Shown here piece after piece: positions 25,001-32,659 of a stretch of 64,000 bases of DNA. The DNA comes from Gordonia tangerina (GTDB lineage: Bacteria > Actinomycetota > Actinomycetes > Mycobacteriales > Mycobacteriaceae). Every line of letters starts with the position of its first letter. The first letter of the stretch is position 1. The position numbers and the translations under genes are program-made. The stretch spans positions 61,351 to 125,350 of the forward strand of contig NZ_JAKGCU010000015.1 of assembly GCF_021556435.1 (NCBI RefSeq), written 5' to 3'. The notes beneath the pieces are model-generated. The model ran no database searches, had not been told where the DNA came from, and saw only the letters and a list, made by a program, of their open reading frames with translations.

Positions 25001-25478
25001 TGGACACCACCGAGAACGCCATCTGCCACAACTCCGTCTCCGACAGGAGCGTGGAGTTGGGTTCCACCGGCAGCAGCAGACCGTAGTCGGCGATGAGCCG
25101 CCCGGCGTAAGCGTGATAGGTACTCACCTCGGGGTCACCGCCGCTCAGCCGGGCGGCGATGGCACCGTCGACATCCCAGCCGCGCAACGCCGAGGACCCC
25201 GCCAGCATCGACAGTCTTCGCCGGATCCGCGCGCCGAGCTCACTGGCCGCCTTCCGCGTGAACGTCAGGCCGAGCACCTCGTCGGGAGCGACGAGACCGT
25301 TGGCCACCAGCCACACCACCCGAGAGGCCATGGTCTCGGTCTTGCCCGCACCGGCGCCCGCCACCACCAACACCGGCTCCATCGGTGCCTCGATCACCGC
25401 GACCTGTTCGGGCGTCGGAGTCGGCAAACCAAGGGCAGCGGCGATCGCGACGGCCGAGATCGTGGGCCGCTCAGTCAT
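22080..25478 (-). CDS. adnB: Helicase-nuclease subunit AdnB
   Basis: An 1132-residue UvrD-like helicase fused to a C-terminal RecB-family nuclease. Walker A is AGAGAGKTE (about residues 41-49), motif II LLDEYQDTG, motif III VGDPIQSIYGWRG, and motif VI ALTRAKETL. The nuclease motif GRIDAVF...WLVVDWKTG is intact near residue 1050. AdnAB resects double-strand breaks in mycobacteria in place of RecBCD or AddAB; AdnB is the leading motor. The ATG lies within the last codons of adnA (8-bp overlap, ATGACTGA), so the two subunits are coupled for equal production. Confidence 0.95.
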   Translation of the reverse strand: MTERPTISAVAIAAALGLPTPTPEQVAVIEAPMEPVLVVAGAGAGKTETMASRVVWLVANGLVAPDEVLGLTFTRKAASELGARIRRRLSMLAGSSALRGWDVDGAIAARLSGGDPEVSTYHAYAGRLIADYGLLLPVEPNSTLLSETELWQMAFSVVSNWTGELQTTKVPASVTEAVLKLYGDMAEHLVDFDDLRRAGDDLYQLIDTLPKGPRQRDTPTQALLKIQDVIDERRELIPMVIALGETMRAATALDFGSQMSLAARLVMRNPEVAAAERTSFKAVLLDEYQDTGHSQRILLATLFGVAPGAPKRSARGSVAVTAVGDPIQSIYGWRGASAANLPRFTDDFRQSDGTPAVRLELLTSWRNSAHALRLANQTSEELRRRGIPVSVLRPRPDAPTGTVDLALTETVVDERRWIGEQVERLYRGAEAAGEPPPTTAILVRRNDDSAPLAAELESRGIPAEVVGIGGLLHVPEIEDVVAMLRLIADPMAGTAAMRLLTGARWQLGAGDLASLWKRATELAAVEFTAANGIVASREALDNALDAVLPTEIVDRAGIADALVDPGEPHRYSEEGFRRIRTFGAQLESLRRRIGQPLPELVADVENTIGVAVEAQIRARRMRGAITGREHLDAFAEYVTTYAERSGANLPGLLAFLETAETIEKGLEPGRIEVAEQRVQILTVHAAKGLEWDVVVLPHLCHNIFPGGRADSTWLGSAKELPAQLRGDLADGANAEGFPPLDLHAVADRKELEVALTEHKEAIAQRRLEEDRRLLYVALTRAKETLLISAHHWSESGDRPRGGSEFFAEIRAIVTAAIDDPTVDSTGMAIDVDADEPAQDATNPLADEIVSAPWPRDVLGERRDAVDAAARLVEDAIAARGTPTLFEASATDITPGSGASVTSEADLTESAREIAAWRAEVDALLAEHHRINTAEVDVALPTHLSVSQLVELDADEAAFARRLRRPTPFAPNPTARRGTAFHAWVEGWFGATRLLDIDELPGAADATAAPDTDLEELRASFLASRWAQRSPTEVEVPFETVIGPTVIRGRIDAVFAESDGGWLVVDWKTGSVPEPARRESLFVQLAAYRIAWAQLAGVPLEKVRAAFHYVRSGYTLEPDDLPDRPALAALLAK

Positions 25479-28400
25479 CGATCACCATCTTCCCACGAAG
25501 CTGGGCCGGACAGCTCGACGCCAGCGCGCAATGACTGCATCCGGGATTGCGGGTGGCGGCGAACACCGGACCGACGCTGGCACGGGCGGCATTGCGCACC
25601 ACCGAGATCCACTCGTCGACCTGCTCGGTGCTCAGTGGCTCCTGGACACGTTCGGCCGCGCCGGTGTTCTTGTTCGCCGACGACACGTACACCAGCCGTC
25701 CACCGCCGGGCTGCACCGGCTCGGACTGTCCACTCGTCGCCCCGCCGAGGGCCAACGCCAGCTGATAGGTGGCCAGCTGGGCGTGCTCCTGGGCGTCGGC
25801 CTTGGTGATCGCCGTCTTGGCCGTCTTCACGTCCACCACCACCGGACGGCCCTGATGATCGCGCTCGAGCCGGTCGATCCGACCCCGCAGCCGCACCGCC
25901 ATCTCCTGCTCGTCCGCGTCAACCGGAACCGTCGCGTCGATATCGGCCTCCACCCCCACTTCGGACAGCTCGTCGCGTGAGATCCGCAGCCAGTCCCGGA
26001 AGTTGGTGAGCATCGCTTCGGCGCGTTCAAGTTCACGGACCGAGTACCACGCCGCGCCGGTGTCCACCCGATCCCAGATGCCGCGCAGCGCGGCGGTGAC
26101 CTCAGCCGGTTCGATCTGGCCGGCGACCGCCTGGACGAGCGTGTGGACCAGGCTGCCGGTCAGCGCCGGCGTCCCGTCCCCGTCGCGGCCGCCATGACGC
26201 TCGAGCACCCATCGCAACGAACACCGGGTCAGCGCCTCGACGTTTGAGGGCGACAACGTCACCGGCCCCCGGTCGGGAGCCCACAACGCGATCTCGGCGC
26301 TGGGCCCGCCCAGGCCGTACCAGTCCCGGGGCGCGGCACCAGGGATATCGGAATCCGACAGTTGGGCAAGAAGTTCCGCGGCCGCGCGGGCCTTCTCTCC
26401 CGGACCGTCGGGACCGATGTCACCGACCACCTCGGAGCGCAGCGTCGCCACCAACGACGGCAGCGACAGCACACGGTCGACCCCCGGGTCCAGAGGCAAT
26501 TCGGCCAATGCCGTGTCCGCCGTGCCGTCGGCACCGAGATCGTCGGCATCGGGCAGGGCGGTGCCCCGGAACCGACGGATGGCGTCGGCAATCTCGACGA
26601 CGAACCGCGACGGCGAGGCATCACCGCCGCCGTCCTCCACCGCGGTGACGAGCAGTCGACGACGCGCGCGAGTACACGCCACCAGCAGCAATCGGCGTTC
26701 GTCGGCGAGCGCCGACCGCGACCGCGCGACCGTGTCCAGGGCATCCGGGTCGAGACCGTCGAGCAGATCGACGAGTTGTCCGGTCGCCAGCACGCTGCCA
26801 CGACTGCGCAATGACGGCCACAGCCCATCGAGAACCCCGGCCACGGCCACCACGTCCCACTCGCGGCCGGCGGCAGCGTGCGCCGAGAGCACCGTGACCG
26901 CGTCGTTGGCCGAGCCGGCCAATCGACTGTCCCGCGGAATCTGCAGCGCCGCCAGGTACCGCACGAATCCGGCCGGCCCCGCCGCGGGCAAGGTATCGAC
27001 GAAATTGGCGGCGGCCTCGAACATGGCCATCACGGCATCGAGATCGCGGTCGGCCTGCTCACCCGCCGGTCCGCCACGGATCGCGCTCGCCGCCCACCGT
27101 CGTTCCAGGCCGGTGGCCTGCCATGCCGCCCAGAGTGTCTCCTCGACCCCACGTCGAGCGCGATGGGCACGATCGGCGGCCGCTATGACGTCGAGAGTGC
27201 GCACCAGCGGGCGGGCCTCAGCCTCGGTCAGCGCCGCGATGTAGCGGGCGGCGACGTCAGGGTCGAGCAACGCCCGCCGAATCGCGATCAGCGAATCGGT
27301 GGCCGCGCCTCCCCCGCTGCGCTCGTCGAGACGCCGCACACCGCGACGTAGTCGGCGCATCGCGCCGGGATCGGCGCCACCGACCGGACCACCCAGTAGG
27401 GCCACCGCATCGTCGATCGTGAACTCATGGTCCGCGGCCGATCCGTCGTCCACCGCCGATTTGTCCACAGCGTCCGGCGCTGCCGGTTCGCCATCCGCCC
27501 TGTCGCGATCAGCCGGTTGTCCGGCCAGCTCCCGTTCGGCCGACTCCCGCTGCGCCAGATCCCGCGCAGCCACCACGCGTAGGACACCCATCAGGGCGCC
27601 GACGGCCCGTTGGCGATGCAACGGCAGATCGCTGGTGGGCGTCGTCACCGGCACCCCGGCCGAGCGGAAGGCGCGCCGCAACGCAGGCAAGGCCAGCGAC
27701 ACCGACCGCACCACCACCGCCATCCGCGACCACGGCACGCCACCGAACAGATGCGCGCGACGCAACAGGTCGGCGACGGCGGTCGCCTCCTTGGCCGCCG
27801 AGCTGAAGACCTTCACCTCCGCACCCCCGGGCAATGGATCCGTGTCATCGCCGTCGGCCTCGTCGGTCGGCCTCGGATACGGGTGCGACCGGGCGCCGGG
27901 CAGCCGAGCTGCGAGCGCGGCACCGACCGCCGCGATTTCGGGATGGTTGCGGAAAGTCTTTTCCAGCAGAACATCTCGCGGAGTGCCGAGGTCGGTCAGC
28001 TCGTCGGCGAATCGCGGACTGGCCCCGCGAAAACCGAACACCGATTGATCGGTGTCCGCTGCGATGATCGTCGAATCCGCGCCCGTCCCGATCAACGTCA
28101 CCAACGCCGCCGCCTGCGGGTCGAGGTGCTGAGCGTCGTCGACCAGCAGATGCCGAATTCGTCGGCGCTGCCCGGCGAGCAGATCCGGATCGGTCGCAAA
28201 CGCCGACAGCGCCGAACCGATGAGTTCGGCCGCATCCACCGCGGGCGCCGATGCGCCGGGGGCGTCGGCACCGACTGCGCCGCGCAACAACATGTTCTGC
28301 TCGTACTGCGCGTAGGCACGACCGGCCGCCACCCATTCCGGCCGGCGGTGTTCGCGTCCCAGCGCGGTCAGTTCCTCGGGTCCCACGCCACGCTCGGCAG

Positions 28401-29010
28401 CCCGCATCATCAGGTCGCGTAGTGCCTGTGCGAATCCATCGGTGCCCAGCGCCGGCCGCAGCCGTTCCGGCCAGTACCGGGCGCCGTCCTCAATGTCACC
28501 GGCCAGCAGTTCGCGCAGCACCATGTCCTGCTCGGACCCGGTGATCAGGCGGGGCGGCGGATTGCCGTGCGCGGAGGCCTGCAGCCGCAACACCGCGAAG
28601 GCGTAGGAGTGCACGGTGCGCACCAATGGTTCACGCAGCGCGCGGTTCTCGACGCCACCGTCCGCACCCCCCGAGGTCGCCGACAACACCCGTCGGGTGA
28701 TCTCTTCTCGCAACGAGGCCGCGGCACGTCGGGACGCCGCGAGCACCAGAACGGACTCGGCATCCACATCGTCACGCAACAGCCGCGCGACCGCGGCGTC
28801 GACGATGACCGACGTCTTTCCCGTACCCGGGCCACCGTGTACCCGGACAGGCGACCACGACCGCGACGAATCCCGCGTCACCGCCGATTCGATCACTTCG
28901 GTGACCTCCGCGGGCCATTGCCGCGTACGGTCGTCGACGCCCGGTGCCGCGGTCAGTCGGGTACGCAGCGCCGTCCCCGCGGTGGGGTGGGAATCGCTGC
29001 GTCGGGCCAT
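25471..29010 (-). CDS. adnA: Helicase-nuclease subunit AdnA
   Basis: A roughly 1179-residue partner of AdnB. Walker A is GGPGTGKTS, but motif II reads VDDAQHLD instead of DExQD, a weaker motor signature. The C-terminal nuclease has GRIDRLE and VVVDVKTAK. Cysteines in ALTRCSLRW and GCSHCALASSCP near the end bracket the nuclease as in iron-sulfur AddB-type domains, so an Fe-S cluster is likely. The ATG at 29010 follows GGGGAC; a longer frame to 29055 adds no recognisable sequence. It is divergent from lipV, with a 98-bp gap that holds both promoters. Confidence 0.94.
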   Translation of the reverse strand: MARRSDSHPTAGTALRTRLTAAPGVDDRTRQWPAEVTEVIESAVTRDSSRSWSPVRVHGGPGTGKTSVIVDAAVARLLRDDVDAESVLVLAASRRAAASLREEITRRVLSATSGGADGGVENRALREPLVRTVHSYAFAVLRLQASAHGNPPPRLITGSEQDMVLRELLAGDIEDGARYWPERLRPALGTDGFAQALRDLMMRAAERGVGPEELTALGREHRRPEWVAAGRAYAQYEQNMLLRGAVGADAPGASAPAVDAAELIGSALSAFATDPDLLAGQRRRIRHLLVDDAQHLDPQAAALVTLIGTGADSTIIAADTDQSVFGFRGASPRFADELTDLGTPRDVLLEKTFRNHPEIAAVGAALAARLPGARSHPYPRPTDEADGDDTDPLPGGAEVKVFSSAAKEATAVADLLRRAHLFGGVPWSRMAVVVRSVSLALPALRRAFRSAGVPVTTPTSDLPLHRQRAVGALMGVLRVVAARDLAQRESAERELAGQPADRDRADGEPAAPDAVDKSAVDDGSAADHEFTIDDAVALLGGPVGGADPGAMRRLRRGVRRLDERSGGGAATDSLIAIRRALLDPDVAARYIAALTEAEARPLVRTLDVIAAADRAHRARRGVEETLWAAWQATGLERRWAASAIRGGPAGEQADRDLDAVMAMFEAAANFVDTLPAAGPAGFVRYLAALQIPRDSRLAGSANDAVTVLSAHAAAGREWDVVAVAGVLDGLWPSLRSRGSVLATGQLVDLLDGLDPDALDTVARSRSALADERRLLLVACTRARRRLLVTAVEDGGGDASPSRFVVEIADAIRRFRGTALPDADDLGADGTADTALAELPLDPGVDRVLSLPSLVATLRSEVVGDIGPDGPGEKARAAAELLAQLSDSDIPGAAPRDWYGLGGPSAEIALWAPDRGPVTLSPSNVEALTRCSLRWVLERHGGRDGDGTPALTGSLVHTLVQAVAGQIEPAEVTAALRGIWDRVDTGAAWYSVRELERAEAMLTNFRDWLRISRDELSEVGVEADIDATVPVDADEQEMAVRLRGRIDRLERDHQGRPVVVDVKTAKTAITKADAQEHAQLATYQLALALGGATSGQSEPVQPGGGRLVYVSSANKNTGAAERVQEPLSTEQVDEWISVVRNAARASVGPVFAATRNPGCSHCALASSCPAQLRGKMVIDD

Positions 29011-29108
29011 GTCCCCATGGAAGCACGCGCCACCGACAGCCTCGGCGAGCAGCACCGTGAAGATGGCGTGCCAACGCAGTCGCCACGCTGCTACGGCAGG
29101 ATGGCGTC

Positions 29109-29900
29109 ATGCCGTTGACCACCCACACATTCGGACCCGATACCGGCGACGCCGCAGCTGTCCTGGCCATCCATGGCCTCACCGGCCACGGCCGCCGGTG
29201 GGCGGCACTGGCCGGCGACCAGCTACCCGACCTGCGCCTGATCGCACCTGATCTCCTCGGCCACGGCCACTCGCCGTGGACACCGCCGTGGTCCTACGAA
29301 GACCACGTCGACGCGTTGGTCGCAGTTGTCGACGAGCACATCCCTGCCTCTGCGCGTCCGTTCGTGATCGTCGGTCACTCGTTCGGCGGAGCGCTCGCCG
29401 TCCGGCTGGCCCATCGTCTCGGCGATGCGGTCGCGGGGTTGGTGTTGCTCGACCCGGCGCAAGGTCTCGATCCGTCGTGGGCGCTGGAGGTCGCCACCGA
29501 CAGCCTGGCCCACTGGGACTACGCCGACGCCGATCACGCCCGGTCGGCGAAACGCAGCGAGGGGTGGGCGGACATCCCGGAGACGCTGTTGGACAAGGAG
29601 ATCGATGAGCACCTGGTTCCCCTGGCCAACGGCCGGGTGGGATGGCGGGTGAGTGCGCCGGCGGCGGCCACGGCGTGGAGTGAGATGGCCCGCGAGGCGT
29701 TGCTCCCACCGACCGGACTGTCGACGGTGGTCGTGGTGGCCGATCGCGTCCGGCCACCGTTCGTGGGCCCCGACTTCCTCGCATCCTGCGCGGACGCGGA
29801 GTCGATTCGGGTGGTACATGCCGACTGCGGGCACATGGTGCCGTACCTGGAGCCGGAACTCACCGCGACGTTGATCCGCGAGATTCTCGAGCAGGTCTGA
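29109..29900 (+). CDS. Alpha/beta hydrolase, LipV-like
   Basis: A 263-residue alpha/beta hydrolase. The oxyanion segment is AIHGLTGHGRRW, the nucleophile Ser91 lies in VGHSFGGAL, and the catalytic histidine is probably in HADCGHMVPY near residue 240. There is no signal peptide. The position next to adnA and the ATL gene is that of Rv3203 (LipV), reported to have lipase activity at acidic pH, but this member is only a general match and the substrate is not inferred. One base separates its stop from the ATL start, so the two are cotranscribed. Confidence 0.87.
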   Translation: MPLTTHTFGPDTGDAAAVLAIHGLTGHGRRWAALAGDQLPDLRLIAPDLLGHGHSPWTPPWSYEDHVDALVAVVDEHIPASARPFVIVGHSFGGALAVRLAHRLGDAVAGLVLLDPAQGLDPSWALEVATDSLAHWDYADADHARSAKRSEGWADIPETLLDKEIDEHLVPLANGRVGWRVSAPAAATAWSEMAREALLPPTGLSTVVVVADRVRPPFVGPDFLASCADAESIRVVHADCGHMVPYLEPELTATLIREILEQV

Positions 29901-29901
29901 G

Positions 29902-30210
29902 ATGGCCGCCATCACTGATGACGACGTGGAGCGGGTGCGGGGACTGGTCGCGGCGATCCCGGAAGGCATGGTGACCACCTACGGTGACCTCGGCCATGCG
30001 GCCGGGTTGTCCAGCCCGCGGATCGTAGGCGCGATCATGCGGACCGATTCCGGTGACCTCCCTTGGCATCGCGTGGTCCCCGCCTCGGGCCGCCCGACCC
30101 CACACCTGGCCGAGCGACAGTTGGCGAGGCTGCACGCCGAGGGCGTTCCCATCCGAGACGGGCGGGTCGTCCTCCGCGAGTGCCGCTGGAGACCCGGCAT
30201 CGATGACTGA
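29902..30210 (+). CDS. Alkyltransferase-like protein (ATL)
   Basis: A 102-residue protein homologous to the C-terminal domain of O6-alkylguanine-DNA alkyltransferase. The reactive PCHRVV motif reads PWHRVV (Trp55), so it cannot accept an alkyl group. The DNA-binding helix and arginine finger (SSPRIVG, Arg40) are kept. ATL proteins bind O6-alkylguanine, bend the DNA and hand the lesion to nucleotide excision repair. Tyr27 in VTTYGDL corresponds to the base-flipping tyrosine region. It follows lipV by a single base and sits beside adnAB in a DNA-repair neighbourhood. Confidence 0.92.
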   Translation: MAAITDDDVERVRGLVAAIPEGMVTTYGDLGHAAGLSSPRIVGAIMRTDSGDLPWHRVVPASGRPTPHLAERQLARLHAEGVPIRDGRVVLRECRWRPGIDD

Positions 30211-30303
30211 CCGGAGGTGATCGGCTCTCTGGCGGGACCGTGATGTGATCTCGATACGCCACTCACTCCGTTCGCGGCCATCCACCGGAGGTCGCCATTG
30301 GGG

Positions 30304-31050
30304 TCAGCCGCTGACCGGCGCCTGACGACGGTATGGGCTGATCGCGGCGCGCATGCGCGTGACGATGAGGTCCACGATGCGCTGATCGGCTCCGAGCGGA
30401 TCGGCGACGACATCGGCACCGTAGGTGTGCAGTCGCTGATGGAACAACCCAGGCGCCAGCAGATAACTCGCGATGGCCACGCGGCGTCCGTTCCGCGATG
30501 CCCGTTCGACAGCTTCGGGAACCGACGGCGTCGCGGTGGTGATGAAGCCCACTTCGACACGTCCGCCGATGATCGACTCCAGCTGCCGGGCAGCGAGATG
30601 CACTTGGCCGCAAGCGCTCTCGTCAGACGAGCCGGCCGCGGCCAGCACCACCGAGTCACCCGGCTCCCAACCGGCCTCGACGAGCCGCAGGCGGGCCACA
30701 TCGGCGATGGCCGGATCCGGCCCGAGCGCCCGGGTGACGATCGTGTCGCAACGCCCCGCTGCCTCGACATGCTGCGGCAGATCCTTGCGGACGTGATACC
30801 CCGACGCCAGGAACGCCGGTACCAACACCGCCGGGCGGTCGACATCGGCGATGACCTCGGCCGGGGTGGGGCCGAGCACGTCGACGAAGGCGGTGCGGGT
30901 GGTACCCACCTGCTTTCCGACGGCCTCGGCGATCTCCGCGATCACGCTGACGCCGTGCGGATTTCGGGTGCCGTGAGCGACCAGCACCGGGCTGACGTCA
31001 CGCAGCCGGTCGCCGAACGGCAGGTACTGACGAGTGTGTCGATGCCTCAT
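30304..31050 (-). CDS. Sirohydrochlorin chelatase, CbiX/SirB-like
   Basis: A 248-residue two-repeat CbiX/SirB-type chelatase. The metal-binding histidine is in LVAHGTRNP near residue 26, and the second repeat begins VVLAAAGSSDESACG. It should insert Fe2+ (or Co2+) into sirohydrochlorin. Here it is last in the narK-nirBD-nnaR operon, so siroheme for NirB is the likely product. The start codon overlaps the nnaR stop (ATGA). Methyltransferase and dehydrogenase steps of siroheme synthesis are not in the window and must be elsewhere. The gap after it (30211-30303) is convergent with the ATL gene and holds no clear terminator. Confidence 0.87.
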   Translation of the reverse strand: MRHRHTRQYLPFGDRLRDVSPVLVAHGTRNPHGVSVIAEIAEAVGKQVGTTRTAFVDVLGPTPAEVIADVDRPAVLVPAFLASGYHVRKDLPQHVEAAGRCDTIVTRALGPDPAIADVARLRLVEAGWEPGDSVVLAAAGSSDESACGQVHLAARQLESIIGGRVEVGFITTATPSVPEAVERASRNGRRVAIASYLLAPGLFHQRLHTYGADVVADPLGADQRIVDLIVTRMRAAISPYRRQAPVSG

Positions 31051-32228
31051 TCCCCGTCCTCTTCCCCCTCGTATTCCAGGTCGACAGCGAGTCGATATCC
31101 CCGCTTGACCACGGTCTGGATCATCTTCGGATCACCCAGTGCATTGCGCAGCCGGGCCACTGCCACTTCCACGGCGTGGGTGTCGGAGCTGTCGCCGGGC
31201 AGTCCGGCCAGCAGCTCGTGGCGCGAGACCACCCGACCGGGTGAGGCAGCGAGTGCCTTGAGCATGATCAAACTGGTCGCCGACATATCACGCAGCGCGC
31301 CGTCGACGATCACCGCCTGACCGCGGATGGCGGTGTCGTGACCGTGAACTCGCAAGTTGTGACTTCTCCGGGGCAACTCGTCGGTGATCAACCGCACCAA
31401 GGCGCCGAGTCGATACCGTTTCGGATAACTGGTCGGGATCTGCAACGCCTCCAACGGACCGGCGGTGACCGAACCCACGCACATCACCGGCACCGCCGTC
31501 CGCATCGCGTGCACGAACTGCGGCAGCTTGCCGAGTTCTTTGGCGCGCGTGAGGATCGACGCCGCGGCCGGCGCGCTGGTGAAGGTGATCGCGTCGAGAT
31601 CGCCGCGTACCACTGCGCCGATCATGCGATCGATCCGATCGACGTCGGGATGCATGTTCCAGCGATACACCGGGATCGGTAGCACCTGGGCGCCAGCGGC
31701 ACGCAGCACTGCGCAGAAGTCCGGCAAGGGCTCCCATTCGGTGGTCGCACCGTGTAACTGGACCGCGATCCGCACGCCCTCGACCCCCTCGTCCAGCAAC
31801 CGGTCGAGCACCTCCGACGACGACTCGCTTCCCGGAGACCACTCTTCGCGCAACCCGGCCGCCCGAATCGCGCCCTTGGCCTTCGGTCCCCGGGCGATGA
31901 GCCGACTCTTTCCCAACGCGGTGATCAGCGGCTCGGCCCCGCCCCAGCCGTCGGCGGCCTCCACCCAGCCACGAAAGCCGATACCCGTGGTGGCGACCAT
32001 CAGTTCCGGTGGATCGGCAATGATCGTCTCGGTCACCTGCTCGAGTTCGGTGTCGTCGACGAGCGGCAGGATCCGGATCGTCGGAGCGGCCATCACCTCG
32101 GCACCCCGGCGTTCGAGCAGCGCAGCGAATTCCTCGGCGCGCCGCGCCGCGGTGATCCCGATGGTGAATCCGGCCAGTGGTAGGGCCTCGGCGTCGTCGG
32201 CGAGGGCCGTGTCTTTGCTGTTGCTCAT
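31047..32228 (-). CDS. nnaR: Uroporphyrinogen-III synthase-like regulator with DNA-binding domain (NnaR-type)
   Basis: A 393-residue protein: a HemD-like domain (about 17-265) followed by an OmpR/PhoB-type winged helix (about 295-388, with LMLKALAASPGRVVSRHELL-like and VVKRGYRLAV motifs). This fusion, placed in a nitrate/nitrite assimilation operon, matches NnaR, which together with GlnR activates such operons in Streptomyces and Mycobacterium. It may also retain uroporphyrinogen-III synthase activity, useful for siroheme; the sequence does not decide that. ATGA overlaps couple it to nirD upstream and the chelatase downstream. It is commonly annotated simply as HemD. Confidence 0.88.
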   Translation of the reverse strand: MSNSKDTALADDAEALPLAGFTIGITAARRAEEFAALLERRGAEVMAAPTIRILPLVDDTELEQVTETIIADPPELMVATTGIGFRGWVEAADGWGGAEPLITALGKSRLIARGPKAKGAIRAAGLREEWSPGSESSSEVLDRLLDEGVEGVRIAVQLHGATTEWEPLPDFCAVLRAAGAQVLPIPVYRWNMHPDVDRIDRMIGAVVRGDLDAITFTSAPAAASILTRAKELGKLPQFVHAMRTAVPVMCVGSVTAGPLEALQIPTSYPKRYRLGALVRLITDELPRRSHNLRVHGHDTAIRGQAVIVDGALRDMSATSLIMLKALAASPGRVVSRHELLAGLPGDSSDTHAVEVAVARLRNALGDPKMIQTVVKRGYRLAVDLEYEGEEDGE

Positions 32229-32659
32229 CGGCGCTGGAAGTACACCTCGACAATGTCGTCGACCACCCGTACGGCGTAGCTGGGCACCGACATCGCTTCG
32301 TCGTCGAGGCAGATGCCGGAGCGCAGCGAGAACACCTGCTTGCCCAGCGGGCTGGCAACGGTCGGCTCGCCACCGCGGTCGCCGGTGACGCCGCGGGACA
32401 GCACCGCTGCGCGTGCGAACGGGTCGATGTTGCCGATGGCGTACAGCCGGGTCCGTCCCACCACCGCTTCTCGGTCGGTCTCCACCGCCGGGATGCGGAA
32501 GAGCGCGGCCTGCTCGAAGTCGGGACCCAACACACCGGCCCCTCGTCCGATGGCGAGATCGGCCAGGGCGCACGCACGGATCCACTGTCCGGGTACGGCC
32601 TCGGCATGCGTGGTCGGGTCAGCGGGTTGGTTCGCCGTCGATCGCGCAGCGACTGTCAT
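32225..32659 (-). CDS. nirD: Nitrite reductase (NAD(P)H) small subunit NirD
   Basis: A 144-residue Rieske-fold small subunit. It starts with a disordered tail, then WIRACALADLAIGRGAGVL and the core FRIPAVETDREAV...RLYAIGNIDPFARAAVLSRGV...PTVASPLGKQVFSLRSG. The Rieske cluster ligands are missing (no CxH pair), as is normal in NirD, so it is structural rather than redox-active. Together with NirB it reduces nitrite to ammonium for assimilation in the cytoplasm. ATGA overlaps join it to nirB and nnaR. Confidence 0.92.
   Translation of the reverse strand: MTVAARSTANQPADPTTHAEAVPGQWIRACALADLAIGRGAGVLGPDFEQAALFRIPAVETDREAVVGRTRLYAIGNIDPFARAAVLSRGVTGDRGGEPTVASPLGKQVFSLRSGICLDDEAMSVPSYAVRVVDDIVEVYFQRR

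Noticed and set aside
22158..25808. Long plus-strand frames opposite adnB and adnA
   Set aside because: Shadows of two convincing helicase-nuclease genes that show all motifs on the minus strand.
30245..30300. TCGATACG-containing stretch (CTCGATACGCCACTCACTCCG) considered as an interspersed repeat
   Set aside because: Similar sequences are common in actinobacterial gaps, but only one copy is visible here, so a repeat family cannot be supported.
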